A DNA stretch of 50,401 bases from Kitasatospora phosalacinea (GTDB taxonomy: Bacteria; Actinomycetota; Actinomycetes; Streptomycetales; Streptomycetaceae): the NCBI RefSeq assembly GCF_000717185.1, contig NZ_JNYE01000054.1:1-50401 (forward strand), read 5' to 3'. How positions within the stretch are numbered: the stretch's first letter is position 1; the number at the start of each line of letters is the position of its first letter. This document shows, in pieces, positions 15,155-23,243 of the stretch. Below the pieces are notes generated by a model, which saw only the letters and a list, made by a program, of their open reading frames with translations, ran no database searches and had not been told where the DNA came from. Both the position numbers and the translations under genes were made by a program.

Positions 15155-16741
15155 TCAGGGCTGCATCAACTCCCGCAGCAGCGGCCGGAATTCGGCGAAG
15201 GACGGGGTGGCGGCGGCCGGGTCCTTGGCGGCCTCGTCCCAGCGGCGGACGGCCACCGCGTCGGCGCCGAACGGGTGGGCGGCGAAGGCGGCGGCCTCGT
15301 CCGGGGCCATCGGGCCGCCCTGCGCGGCCAGGGTGCGGACGGAGGCGGGGGAGAGCAGGGCGGCGTAGCCGGGCTCGGTGGCGCACAGGTAGCGCTTGGC
15401 GTCGACGTGCAGGCGGACGGGCTCGGTGACGGCGGGCGGGAAGTGCGGGGCGAGCCGGGCGGCGGCGCCCTCGCCGTGGCGGTCGCCGGTACCCGCCGTC
15501 AACTCCGGCCCGCCGCCCCGGAAGTGGCCGATGTCGTGCAGCAGGGCGGCGGCCACCAGCGCGGGCGGGGCGTCCGCGGCGCGGGCCAGGGCGGCGGCCT
15601 GCAGCATGTGCGCGGCCAGGGTGACGGCCTCGCCCAGGTACTCGCGGGAGCCCTCGCCCTCGAACAGGGCCTCCAGCTCGTCCAGGACGGCGGCGGTGCG
15701 GCGCAGCACCGCCAGGGTGGAGGAGAGCGCGTCCAGGTCGGCGTAGCAGCCCTGGAGGTGCCGGTGGCCGTCGCCGGGCTCGAACGCGGTGCGGGCGTGC
15801 AGCAGGCGGGTGTTGTCGAGGAGCAGGCAGTCGCCGGGGGCGAGCCGGAGGTCCAGCCGCAGCTCCGGGCGCAGGACGGTCGCGGCGAAGCGGCGGTGGG
15901 CGGCGTAGAAGGCGTCCAGTTCGGCGGGGGCCGGGGCGGACAGCGCGGCGGTGTCGGTGGAGCGGTCGTTGAACCGCACCTCGCGGATCGCGCCCCGCGG
16001 GTCGAGCCCGATCAGCGGCTTCTCGGCGGAGAGTTCGACGCCCCGGTCGCGGTAGCGGAACGGCACCGGCGTGCGGGCCAGCAGGTCGAACGCGGCCGGG
16101 TCCTCCGCGCGCAGCAGCGCGGCCGCCTGGAACCCGTCCACCAGCCCCGAGTCGCCGCCCGCGCAGTCGTTGCGCAGGCAGTGCAGCAGTTGCAGGGTGG
16201 GCACCGGGTCGCGGTACGGGTTGTCGGTGTGCGGGGCGACGGCGAGGCAGGTGAACGCCAGGTTCGCCGGGTCGGGCTCCGCCCGGACGTCGAACAGCTC
16301 GCCGTAGTTCGTCTCCCGGACGTACCCGAAACTCCGTGCCACCCGCAGGACTTGGCCCGCCACGGCCGGGACGCCGCGCAGCACCGCGAACCCCGAGCGG
16401 CGGACGGCGGCCAGCACCGCGATCCGCTCCTCCGGATCGGCCAGGTACGTCGCCCAGTCGGCCTCGGGCAGGCCGCGGGCGAAGTCGGCGGCCTCCCACA
16501 GCCGTTTGGCGTGCTCGGTGCGCTCGTCGGGCCCGGCGGGCGCGTCCCACCCCGCCGGGTAGTGCGAGCGGTGGCCGTCGGACCAGCGCACCGCCAGCCT
16601 GGTGGCGTCCCGGGTCGCCTCGACGGCGGACAGGCCGTCCGGCAGGTCGCCGATCCGGAACAGCTTCTGCCCGCCGCGCGGGGCGCGGCACTCGGGGCAC
16701 GGGCAGTTGTCGCGCAGCCAGTACGGGTGGGGCACGGACAT
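15155..16741 (-). CDS. Fused PhnY-like Fe/2OG dioxygenase and PhnZ-like HD-domain C-P oxygenase
   Basis: This is one 528-residue protein with two catalytic halves. Residues 1-60 form a gamma-butyrobetaine-hydroxylase-type zinc domain (CPCPEC, Cys13/15/18). Residues about 95-340 are a TauD/TfdA Fe/2-oxoglutarate dioxygenase with HTD (171-173), distal His315 and Arg327. Residues about 345-528 are an HD oxygenase of the PhnZ type with EYLGEAVTLAAHMLQ (His378), LLHDIGH (402-406) and HVDAKRYLC (Asp447). PhnY hydroxylates 2-aminoethylphosphonate at C1 and PhnZ cleaves the product to glycine and phosphate, so the fusion would run both steps. GGAGG sits eight bases before the ATG, next to a candidate operator. 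Domain calls are firm; substrate could also be an N-methylated analogue. Confidence 0.88.
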   Translation of the reverse strand: MSVPHPYWLRDNCPCPECRAPRGGQKLFRIGDLPDGLSAVEATRDATRLAVRWSDGHRSHYPAGWDAPAGPDERTEHAKRLWEAADFARGLPEADWATYLADPEERIAVLAAVRRSGFAVLRGVPAVAGQVLRVARSFGYVRETNYGELFDVRAEPDPANLAFTCLAVAPHTDNPYRDPVPTLQLLHCLRNDCAGGDSGLVDGFQAAALLRAEDPAAFDLLARTPVPFRYRDRGVELSAEKPLIGLDPRGAIREVRFNDRSTDTAALSAPAPAELDAFYAAHRRFAATVLRPELRLDLRLAPGDCLLLDNTRLLHARTAFEPGDGHRHLQGCYADLDALSSTLAVLRRTAAVLDELEALFEGEGSREYLGEAVTLAAHMLQAAALARAADAPPALVAAALLHDIGHFRGGGPELTAGTGDRHGEGAAARLAPHFPPAVTEPVRLHVDAKRYLCATEPGYAALLSPASVRTLAAQGGPMAPDEAAAFAAHPFGADAVAVRRWDEAAKDPAAATPSFAEFRPLLRELMQP

Positions 16742-16754
16742 CGGGGCAGCCTCC

Positions 16755-16771
16755 AGTTGTACAGCCAACTT
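16755..16771. promoter_or_regulatory. HutC/GntR-type operator before the PhnY-PhnZ fusion
   Basis: AGTTGTACAGCCAACTT matches the importer-regulator operator at 13691-13707 in 15 of 17 positions. It ends 14 bases from the start codon and touches the ribosome binding site, so a bound repressor would sit on the transcript start. It probably brings the fusion gene under the same regulator. Confidence 0.75.
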
Positions 16772-16882
16772 CGCGGTGGCTGCCCAGCCAAGACCGCCCG
16801 GGCGTCCACCGCCCGCCCGCCCGGTGAACGGCGGGCCACCGGCGGCCGAACCCTGTCCGCGCCCGGGGCTACCATGCCCCGC

Positions 16883-17560
16883 ATGACGCTCGACCTCGCC
16901 CGCGACCTGCCCGCCGCGCTCGCCGACCGCGCCGCCGCCTGGCGGCTGATCGCCGAGATCGCCGCCTTCTGGGGTGCCCCGCTGCGCCCCGAGGACGGCT
17001 GCACCGACGCCGAACTCGACGCCGCCGAGGCCAGGTTGGGCCTGCGCCTGCCCGCCGCGCTGTGCGAGGCGCACCGGCTGGTCGGCAACCGGCCGGACCT
17101 CACCGGCAACCAGGACACCCTGCTGCCGCCCGCCGAGCTGTACGTCGACCGGGGCTGCCTGGTGTACCGGGTGGAGAACCAGAGCTGCGCCTACTGGGGA
17201 ATCCCGCTCGCCGCCCTCGGCCAGGACGACCCGCCGACCGTCGTCTGGCCGGACGCCGCCGACCCGGAGACCACCCCGTGGACGGCCAGGTTCTCCGTGG
17301 AGTGCCTGGCCGTCGTCCTCACCGAGCCGCTGCTCGACGAGGACGCGTACGTGGACGCGGGCGAGGTCGACCCGGCCGACCTGGTCGACTGGACCGAACT
17401 GCCCCAGCTGTACGAACCCGGCGTCGACACCCGTCTCTTCGCCCGCCCGGACGCCCTGCTGGCGCTCCAGGGCGGCTTCTGGACGGCGATGCGGGCGGTC
17501 AGCGAGGAGGTGCTCGAAGAGCTGTGCGAGGAGCTGCCGGTCAGCTGGAACAACTACTGA
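16883..17560 (+). CDS. SMI1/KNR4 family protein
   Basis: This acidic cytosolic protein of 225 residues has the SMI1/KNR4 fold seen in immunity proteins and regulatory proteins. The conserved start of the domain is TDAELDAAEARLGLRLPAAL, followed by a central aromatic part (VYRVENQSCAYWGIPLAAL). A TACCAT box lies seven bases before the ATG, which fits a leaderless mRNA; an in-frame ATG nine bases earlier overlaps that box and is less likely. No toxin gene is adjacent, so a role as an orphan immunity or housekeeping protein cannot be decided. Confidence 0.78.
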   Translation: MTLDLARDLPAALADRAAAWRLIAEIAAFWGAPLRPEDGCTDAELDAAEARLGLRLPAALCEAHRLVGNRPDLTGNQDTLLPPAELYVDRGCLVYRVENQSCAYWGIPLAALGQDDPPTVVWPDAADPETTPWTARFSVECLAVVLTEPLLDEDAYVDAGEVDPADLVDWTELPQLYEPGVDTRLFARPDALLALQGGFWTAMRAVSEEVLEELCEELPVSWNNY

Positions 17561-17567
17561 CGCACCG

Positions 17568-18647
17568 TCAGATCGCTTGCTCCCAGGCCTCGGTGGCCGC
17601 CGCGACCGCCGCCGCGGCCGGGGCGCCGGTGGCCTCGGCGAGGAGCTCCAGGGCGGCGATGACGGTCTCCGGGTTGGCGGCCGGGCCGTAGTGGTTGAGG
17701 CGGAGCATGGTGGCGGCCAGTGCGCCGCCCGCCTGGACGGGCAACTGCGGGGCGCGGCGCCGCACTTCGGCGGCCAGCTCGGCCGCGTTCGTGCCCAGGG
17801 GGGTGCGCAGCGTGGTGGCGACCGGGGCGGCGTGCTCGGCGCGCAGGACGTACGGGGCGAGGGTGCCCAGGGCGAGGACGCCCGCGCGGGTGGCGGTGGC
17901 TGCGGCGCGGTGGCGGGCGATGACCGCGTCCAGCGTCTCGGACTCGATCGCGGCCAGGCACTCCTCCAGTGCGAGCATCTCCAACTGGGCCGGGGCGTGC
18001 GGGAGCTGGGTGCGACCGGCGTCGGTCCAGCGCTCCTTCCAGTCCAGCAGGGAGAGGTAGGAGCGGCGCGGCGCGGCCGGGTTCGCGGCGATCCGCTGCC
18101 AGGCCCGCTCGCTCACCGACACCGCCGAGACGCCCGCCGGGCCGCCCATCGCCTTCTGCCCGCCGATCACGCACAGGTCGACGCCCCACTCGTCGGTGAG
18201 CAGCGGCTCGGCGGCCACCGAGGCCACCGCGTCCAGCATCAGCAGCGCGCCGTGCTGCCGCACCACCTCGGCGACCGCCGCGACCGGGTTGGTGTTGCCG
18301 GTCGCCGCCTCGGCGTGCACCAGCGACACGAAGTCGATCTCCGGGTGCTCGTCCAGCGCCGCCGCGACCTGCTCGGCGCCCACCGCGGAGTCGTACGGCA
18401 CCGTCAGGTCGACCACCTTCGCCCCGGCGTCGCGCAGCCAGCCGCCGAAGGTCTGCCCGTACGGGCCGGTGACCACGTTCAGCGCGGTCGAACCGGGGTG
18501 CGCCGCGCCCTTGATCGCCGCCTCCAGCGGCAGCAGCGCCTCGCCCTGGGTGACGATCACGTCGTTGCGGGTGCGCAGCAGCGCCGCCACCCCGTCCTCG
18601 ATCGCGGCGAACCGGTCGGCGGTCATCGGGGGAAGGTCGAGCAGCAT
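17568..18647 (-). CDS. Class V PLP-dependent aminotransferase (alanine-glyoxylate/serine-pyruvate type)
   Basis: This is a cytosolic PLP enzyme of 359 residues. The Schiff-base lysine is Lys165 in VIGGQKAMGGPAG, and the PLP-N1 Asp is Asp139 in LLMLDAVASVA. The fold and motifs fit the alanine-glyoxylate/serine-pyruvate group, which also contains PhnW (2-aminoethylphosphonate transaminase). The overall sequence does not show PhnW hallmarks that I can name, so phosphonate use is only a possibility suggested by the nearby PhnY-PhnZ fusion. AAAGG lies nine bases before the ATG. The start region faces a divergent amidohydrolase over a 39-base direct repeat. Confidence 0.8.
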   Translation of the reverse strand: MLLDLPPMTADRFAAIEDGVAALLRTRNDVIVTQGEALLPLEAAIKGAAHPGSTALNVVTGPYGQTFGGWLRDAGAKVVDLTVPYDSAVGAEQVAAALDEHPEIDFVSLVHAEAATGNTNPVAAVAEVVRQHGALLMLDAVASVAAEPLLTDEWGVDLCVIGGQKAMGGPAGVSAVSVSERAWQRIAANPAAPRRSYLSLLDWKERWTDAGRTQLPHAPAQLEMLALEECLAAIESETLDAVIARHRAAATATRAGVLALGTLAPYVLRAEHAAPVATTLRTPLGTNAAELAAEVRRRAPQLPVQAGGALAATMLRLNHYGPAANPETVIAALELLAEATGAPAAAAVAAATEAWEQAI

Positions 18648-18707
18648 CCGGAAGGACCTTTCGGTACGGCGGGCGCCGGGCCGTCCCGGCGGGCGGAGGG
18701 TCGCCGC

Positions 18708-18789
18708 CGAACAGTCTGCCGCAGAACGCCCGGAGGTCCGTGGACGCGGTCGAACAGTCTGCCGCAGGACGCCCGGAGACCCGTGGACG
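18708..18789. repeat. Pair of 39-bp direct repeats in a divergent promoter region
   Basis: Two copies (18708-18746 and 18751-18789) agree at 36 of 39 positions; each begins CGAACAGTCTGCCGCAG and ends in CCGTGGACG, with a 43-base period. They sit between the aminotransferase and amidohydrolase starts and stop just before the latter's -10 box. They may be tandem protein-binding sites or a recent promoter duplication. Confidence 0.8.
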
Positions 18790-18797
18790 GCGCCGAG

Positions 18798-18803
18798 TAC
18801 AGT
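18798..18803 (+). promoter_or_regulatory. -10 box for a leaderless amidohydrolase transcript
   Basis: TACAGT lies seven bases before the ATG, the usual arrangement for leaderless genes in this group of bacteria. No ribosome binding site is seen, which supports the idea. Confidence 0.55.
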
Positions 18804-18810
18804 GCCAGGC

Positions 18811-19896
18811 ATGACAGAGCGTGCGGTGCTGCACATCAAGGGCCGGGTGCTGGTCGGCCCCGACGACGTCCGGGACGAACTCTGGGCCGTGGACGGGCGG
18901 GTGACCTTCGAACGCCCCGCCGCCGAACCGTCCGCCACCCTCACCGGCTGGGCCCTGCCCGGCCTGGTCGACGCCCACTGCCACGTCGGCCTGGACGCGC
19001 ACGGCGCCGTCGACCGCGACACCAGCGAGAAGCAGGCGCGCACCGACCGGGACGCCGGGACCCTGCTGATCCGCGACGCCGGGTCCGCCGCCGACACCCG
19101 CTGGATCGACGACCGCGACGACCTCCCGAAGATCATCCGGGCCGGTCGGCACATCGCCCGCACCCGCCGCTACATCCGCAACTACGCCCACGAGATCGAA
19201 CCCGGCGACCTCGCCGCCTACGCCGCCGCCGAGGCCCGGCGCGGCGACGGCTGGGTCAAGCTCGTCGGCGACTGGATCGACCGCGACGCGGGCGACCTCA
19301 CCGCCTGCTGGCCCGGCGACGCCCTCGCCGAAGCCATCGCCGCCGCCCACGCCGAAGGCGCCCGGGTCACCGCGCACTGCTTCGCCGCCGACTCCCTGCC
19401 CGACCTGCTCGCCGCCGGGATCGACTGCGTCGAGCACGCCACCGGCCTCACCGAGGACCTGATCCCCGCCTTCGTCGAACGCGGCGTCGCGATCGTCCCC
19501 ACCCTCGTCAACATCGCCACCTTCCCCCGGCTCGCCCTCGGCGGCGAGGCCAAGTTCCCCGCCTGGTCCGCCCACATGCGACGGCTGCACGCCCGCCGCT
19601 ACGAGACGGTGGGCGCCGCGCACGACGCGGGCATCCCGATCTACGTCGGCACCGACGCGGGCGGCTCGCTCGCCCACGGCCTGGTCGCCGAGGAGGCCCT
19701 CGAACTCACCAAGGCCGGGCTCACCCCCCTCGAAGCCCTCGCCGCCACCACCTGGTCCGCCCGCGCGTGGCTCGGCCGCCCCGGCCTCACCGAGGGCGCC
19801 CCCGCCGACCTCGTCCTCTACGAGGCCGACCCGCGCACCGACCTGCGGGTGCTCGCCGCGCCCGCGCACGTGGTGCTCAACGGGCGGGTGGTGTGA
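18811..19896 (+). CDS. Amidohydrolase family protein (imidazolonepropionase-like)
   Basis: This is a metal-dependent hydrolase of 361 residues with a TIM-barrel core. The barrel starts with PGLVDAHCHVG (HxH metal motif), continues through a probable metal-bridging Lys in GWVKLVGDW and a His in VTAHCFAAD and CVEHATGL, and ends with the catalytic Asp in YVGTDAGGSLAHG. Family members cleave cyclic amides, amidines or related C-N bonds; the substrate is unknown. Small beta-sandwich segments flank the barrel (ends HVVLNGRVV). It diverges from the class V aminotransferase, so a joint role in nitrogen compound use is possible but unproven. Confidence 0.85.
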   Translation: MTERAVLHIKGRVLVGPDDVRDELWAVDGRVTFERPAAEPSATLTGWALPGLVDAHCHVGLDAHGAVDRDTSEKQARTDRDAGTLLIRDAGSAADTRWIDDRDDLPKIIRAGRHIARTRRYIRNYAHEIEPGDLAAYAAAEARRGDGWVKLVGDWIDRDAGDLTACWPGDALAEAIAAAHAEGARVTAHCFAADSLPDLLAAGIDCVEHATGLTEDLIPAFVERGVAIVPTLVNIATFPRLALGGEAKFPAWSAHMRRLHARRYETVGAAHDAGIPIYVGTDAGGSLAHGLVAEEALELTKAGLTPLEALAATTWSARAWLGRPGLTEGAPADLVLYEADPRTDLRVLAAPAHVVLNGRVV

Positions 19897-19941
19897 GGAC
19901 GCCGTGGGTGGTGCGGTGGTGAGGACGCTGCTGGTGACGCC

Positions 19942-20454
19942 GTGGTGACGAGCGAGCCCGAGCGCGGCCCCGCGCCGGCGGCGGCCCTGACGGACGGGGC
20001 GGCGGCCCGCTGGGCGGCGCTGCCCGCCGAGGTGCGCGAGCGGGTCGACGCGGAGCTGGGCCAGGAGCGGTACGCCCGCGCGTTCGGGCTGCTGCGGGAG
20101 GCGGACAGCAGCATCGGCATCCCGCTGGGACGGGCAATCATCGAGGGGCGCCTGCCGCCCGCCCCGCCCGACCCCCTCGCGGACGCCGAGGCGCTCACCG
20201 GGCGGGTCGCCGGGGTGGACGGGCCGGTCCTCGCCGTCGAGGCGGTCCGCTCCGCGGAGGGCGTCGAACTGACGGTGACCGGCGCGGACGGCAGACAGGT
20301 GCTGACCGTCGTGGACGCCGGCACCGCCGCCCGCTACCTGCGCCCCGGCGAGCCCGCCGACGGCCGCCCACCCGCCGAGGCCGCCGCCGAGTGGCTCGGC
20401 CGGCAGGCCGCCGCCGCGCTCGGCGTGCCGTTCCGCGGCGTCGGCGGGGGCTGA
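19942..20454 (+). CDS. Hypothetical protein, paralogue 1 of a tandem pair
   Basis: I do not recognise this 170-residue soluble protein. Its N-terminal half has a helical segment (WAALPAEVRERVDAELGQE) and its C-terminus ends in LGRQAAAALGVPFR. Both ends recur in the next gene (LPAELRERVDDSV and LGRQAAAALGVPFR), so the two are tandem duplicates that have diverged in the middle. No signal peptide, membrane helix or catalytic motif is visible. Starts GTG at 19942 and GTG at 19945 are both possible. It follows the amidohydrolase at 45 bases. Confidence 0.65.
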   Translation: MVTSEPERGPAPAAALTDGAAARWAALPAEVRERVDAELGQERYARAFGLLREADSSIGIPLGRAIIEGRLPPAPPDPLADAEALTGRVAGVDGPVLAVEAVRSAEGVELTVTGADGRQVLTVVDAGTAARYLRPGEPADGRPPAEAAAEWLGRQAAAALGVPFRGVGGG

Positions 20455-20472
20455 ACGGGGAACCATTGCGCC

Positions 20473-21060
20473 ATGGCAGAACCCGGGGAGCACGACAGGG
20501 GCGGGCCGGTGGTCCTCCGGCTGGAGGTGGCCGCCGAGGGCGGCGCCGAGCAGGCGGCGGGGCTGACGGACGAGGAGGCGTTCGCCTGGTGGGAGACGCT
20601 GCCTGCCGAACTGCGCGAGCGGGTGGACGACTCGGTGCGGGGCGGCGGGAGCGGGGCGGTGGGCGTGCTGGCGGTCGCGGGAGGACGGTCCGGGGTGAGC
20701 CTGGCGCAGGCGGCGGCGATCGTCGCGGCGCGGGCCGCCGCGGTGCGCCCGCCCGCCGGGCTGGGGGTGGACCGGTGGACGATGGTCCGCCGGGTGGGCC
20801 TGTTCCGGCGGCCGGTCGTCGCCGTCGAGGCGCGCCGGGGCGGGTACGGCGCCCGGGGTCGGCTGGTCCGGGTGGTCGCGGTGGGGGAGGCAGAGGACGT
20901 CGAACTGGCCGTCGTGGACGCCGACACCGCCGACCGCTGCCTGCGCGACGACCCCCGGGCCGCGCACCGGCGGCCCGTCGAGGTGGCCGCCGAACTCCTC
21001 GGCCGGCAGGCCGCTGCCGCGCTCGGCGTGCCGTTCCGGTTCGGCGGGGACCGGTCCTGA
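20473..21060 (+). CDS. Hypothetical protein, paralogue 2 of a tandem pair
   Basis: This 195-residue protein of unknown function is related to the preceding gene. Shared blocks are W-x2-LPAELRERVD near residue 50, a helix with repeated Ala (SLAQAAAIVAARAAA), a DADTA-R-CL block, and the terminal LLGRQAAAALGVPFRFG. A central basic part (RRVGLFRRPVVAVEARRGGYG) differs from paralogue 1. The 18-base gap suggests one transcript. The even spacing of a negatively charged N-terminus and Ala-rich C-terminus suggests a small two-domain protein, but I cannot assign it. Confidence 0.7.
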   Translation: MAEPGEHDRGGPVVLRLEVAAEGGAEQAAGLTDEEAFAWWETLPAELRERVDDSVRGGGSGAVGVLAVAGGRSGVSLAQAAAIVAARAAAVRPPAGLGVDRWTMVRRVGLFRRPVVAVEARRGGYGARGRLVRVVAVGEAEDVELAVVDADTADRCLRDDPRAAHRRPVEVAAELLGRQAAAALGVPFRFGGDRS

Positions 21061-21106
21061 GGGGCTCGCGAACTCCGGTTGTCAGTGCGGCCGATAGGCT
21101 TCCGTC

Positions 21107-21784
21107 ATGGCTGCTCGACCCTTGCACGAAGTTGTTGAACCCGGCTGGGCCCAGGCCCTTGAGCCGGTCGCCGGACAGGTCGCCGCGATGGGTGACTTCC
21201 TGCGCGCCGAGATCGCGGCGGGCCGGTCCTACCTGCCGCCCGGCCCGCAGGTCCTGCGGGCGTTCCAGCAGCCGTTCGCGGACGTCCGGGTGCTGATCGT
21301 CGGGCAGGACCCGTACCCGACGCCGGGGCACGCCGTCGGCCTCAGCTTCTCCGTCGCGCCCGACGTCCGGCCGGTGCCGCCCAGCCTGGTCAACATCTAC
21401 CAGGAGTACTGCCAGGACCTCGGCCTCCCGGCGCCCTCCAACGGCGACCTCACCCCGTGGGCGGACCAGGGCGTCCTGCTGCTCAACCGGGCCCTCACCA
21501 CCCAGACCCGCAAGACCAACGGCCACCGCGGGAAGGGCTGGGAGGCCGTCACCGAACAGGCCATCAAGGCGCTCGCCGCCCGCGGCGGCCCGCTCGTCGC
21601 GATCCTGTGGGGGCGCGACGCCCGCGAGCTGCGGCCGTGGCTCGGCCAGGTGCCCAGCATCGAATCGCCGCACCCCAGCCCGTACTCGGCGAGCAGCGGC
21701 TTCTTCGGCTCCCGCCCGTTCAGCAAGGCCAACGACCTGCTGGTGCGCCAGGGCGGCCAGCCCGTCGACTGGCGGCTGCCCTAG
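21107..21784 (+). CDS. ung: Uracil-DNA glycosylase (family 1)
   Basis: This base-excision repair enzyme removes uracil from DNA. The 225-residue protein shows the water-activating motif GQDPYP with Asp68, the uracil-binding motif LLLNRALTT, and the DNA-intercalation loop [20 protein letters not shown] carrying the catalytic His. Length matches the family. TAGGCT lies six bases before the ATG, so the mRNA is probably leaderless. Many streptomycetes carry two ung genes; whether this is the main or second copy cannot be told here. Confidence 0.95.
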   Translation: MAARPLHEVVEPGWAQALEPVAGQVAAMGDFLRAEIAAGRSYLPPGPQVLRAFQQPFADVRVLIVGQDPYPTPGHAVGLSFSVAPDVRPVPPSLVNIYQEYCQDLGLPAPSNGDLTPWADQGVLLLNRALTTQTRKTNGHRGKGWEAVTEQAIKALAARGGPLVAILWGRDARELRPWLGQVPSIESPHPSPYSASSGFFGSRPFSKANDLLVRQGGQPVDWRLP

Positions 21785-21803
21785 CTCCTCGGGTCGACGC
21801 CGC

Positions 21804-21839
21804 ATCCGGGTGGCCGCCGCGATCCGGGTGGCCGCCGCG
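21804..21839 (+). repeat. Perfect 18-bp tandem duplication
   Basis: ATCCGGGTGGCCGCCGCG appears twice head to tail just after the ung gene. A second small tandem array, GGTGGTTCC three times, follows near 21890-21920. The gap 21785-22002 holds no gene that I can support. Confidence 0.75.
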
Positions 21840-22002
21840 TTCGGCCCCGCAGCCGTGCGGTGCACCGCCCCGCGCGGCTGCGGTGGGTGCGGTGGTTCCG
21901 GTGGTTCCGGTGGTTCCGATGTCGGGGGGAAGGGTTCCTCTGGGGCCGGATTGCTTCCGGAAATGGTCACTCCAGAGCGTCAACCTCACCCGAAGGAGTG
22001 AA

Positions 22003-22095
22003 ATGACGCTGCGTGTTGCTGGAGTGACGCGCTGTTCGAAGAGACTGGCGGGAGTCGAGAGCGCGAGTCCCCTCCCCGTGCGGTGCGCCGGGTGA
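22003..22095 (+). CDS. Possible 30-residue small peptide
   Basis: An ATG preceded by a strong AAGGAG four bases upstream opens a 30-codon frame (MTLRVAGVTRCSKRL, then AGVESASPLPVRCAG) that ends 47 bases before the sortase-anchored protein gene. The ribosome site is better than most in this window, which is the main evidence. The peptide has two Cys and no recognisable family. It could be a leader peptide or a chance frame. Confidence 0.35.
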   Translation: MTLRVAGVTRCSKRLAGVESASPLPVRCAG

Positions 22096-22142
22096 GGTCG
22101 TGGGTGCGCTCTGCCGTTCACCACGTGTGGGGGTTTCCTGTC

Positions 22143-23090
22143 ATGTCTGTTCTGCGTTCGGTCGCCGCGTCGGCCCTGGTGGTGTCCGCCCTCGCGGTGG
22201 GGCTGCCGGTCTCCTCGGCCTCGGCCGCCGATGCCGCCGCCGGTACGCCCGCCAAGCCGGGGAGGGCGAGCGCGGTGACGGCCGGGCTGAGCCTGGACGT
22301 GACGCTGCTGAACGCGGTGGACGTGCCGGTCGACGTGTCGCTGAACCGGGTCGAGTCGCCCGCGCAGCGGGACGGCGCGATGCTGACCGCCAAGGTCGAC
22401 GGGGTGGACGGCGGGCGGCCGGTGACGCTGGTGAAGGCGGAGGTGGGGCGGTCGGTCGCCAAGGCGGACGAGAAGCTGGCCTCGGCGTCCGTGAAGCTGG
22501 TGGACGCCGACGTGCACGTGCCGGGCCTGCCGCTGACCACGCTGCTCGGGCTGGAGGCGATGAGCGCCCAGGCGAACTGCCCGGTGGACGGGCAGCCGAC
22601 GGCCGACGTCGTCGCCCCGGCGAAGCTGACGGTGCTGGGCAGGTCGGTGACGGTGGGCCTCAACTCGCCGACCCACGTGGACGTTCCGGCGATCGGTTCG
22701 GTGGACGTCGAGTTCGCGAAGAAGACGGTCACCAGCAGCAGGGCGGCGGCCTCCGCGCTGGAGGTCAAGATCGCGCTGAACCCGCTGAACCTGAACGTGG
22801 CGAAGGTGAACGGCACCGTGACGGTCGCCTCGGTGTCCTGCGAGAAGCCGGTCGCGGCGGTCGCCCCGGCCGCCGCGGTCTCCTCGCCCCCGGCCTCCTC
22901 CCCGGCGGCCCCGGCCCCGGCGTCCGCGCAGAACCGGGCGGTGCCGAAGGCGGAGGGGCAGGAGCTGGCGTACACCGGATCGAACGGGACGACGGTGCTG
23001 GCCGCGGGCGGCGGGACGCTGCTGGTGGCCGGTGGTGCCGCGGTGTGGATGACGCGGCGGCGGCGGGCGGCGCACGCCCGGCACCGCTGA
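22143..23090 (+). CDS. LAxTG-anchored surface protein (SCO1860 family)
   Basis: This is a secreted, cell-wall-anchored protein of 315 residues. The signal peptide runs MSVLRSVAAS to the SSASA cleavage region near residue 28. The C-terminus carries the sortase signal LAYTG (275-279), a hydrophobic helix and the basic tail MTRRRRAAHARHR, the LAxTG type used by class E sortase in actinomycetes. A Pro/Ala/Ser linker precedes the signal. The body is beta-rich with only two Cys and has no known enzyme motif. I recall this as the SCO1860 family of unknown function. A 13-base-pair hairpin follows the stop. Confidence 0.8.
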   Translation: MSVLRSVAASALVVSALAVGLPVSSASAADAAAGTPAKPGRASAVTAGLSLDVTLLNAVDVPVDVSLNRVESPAQRDGAMLTAKVDGVDGGRPVTLVKAEVGRSVAKADEKLASASVKLVDADVHVPGLPLTTLLGLEAMSAQANCPVDGQPTADVVAPAKLTVLGRSVTVGLNSPTHVDVPAIGSVDVEFAKKTVTSSRAAASALEVKIALNPLNLNVAKVNGTVTVASVSCEKPVAAVAPAAAVSSPPASSPAAPAPASAQNRAVPKAEGQELAYTGSNGTTVLAAGGGTLLVAGGAAVWMTRRRRAAHARHR

Positions 23091-23095
23091 CGGAC

Positions 23096-23126
23096 GCGCC
23101 GGGCGCCCGCGCGGGGCGCCCGGCGC
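23096..23126 (+). terminator. Hairpin terminator after the LAxTG protein gene
   Basis: GCGCCGGGCGCCC (23096-23108) pairs perfectly with GGGCGCCCGGCGC (23114-23126) over a 5-base loop, six bases after the stop codon. There is no T-run, as is usual in this genome. Confidence 0.75.
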
Positions 23127-23243
23127 GGTCGGCCGGCGCGGTGGTCGGCCCGCCCGCCCGTTCCGCACCTTCCGTCCCAGAACTGCGTTCGCATCGCGAG
23201 ACGCGCCTTCTCCGAGGGTGAACGCACCGCTGCGGACCGTTGG

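Noticed and set aside
14828..16882. Plus-strand frame running through the PhnY-PhnZ fusion into the SMI1 gene
   Set aside because: Only the last 225 residues resemble a protein family, and a leaderless promoter marks the real start at 16883.
15155..17074. Longer minus-strand version of the PhnY-PhnZ fusion
   Set aside because: The extra N-terminal residues cross the promoter, the operator and the SMI1 start; GGAGG and the zinc domain fix the ATG at 16741.
17568..18647. Class V aminotransferase as PhnW (2-aminoethylphosphonate transaminase)
   Set aside because: Same fold group and close to phosphonate genes, but no specific PhnW feature was seen, no HutC-like site precedes it, and the oxidase/PhnY-PhnZ routes do not need it.
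21810..22001. Gly-rich 63-residue frame after ung
   Set aside because: It is built on tandem repeats (GGTGGTTCC), has no ribosome site and no protein-like composition.
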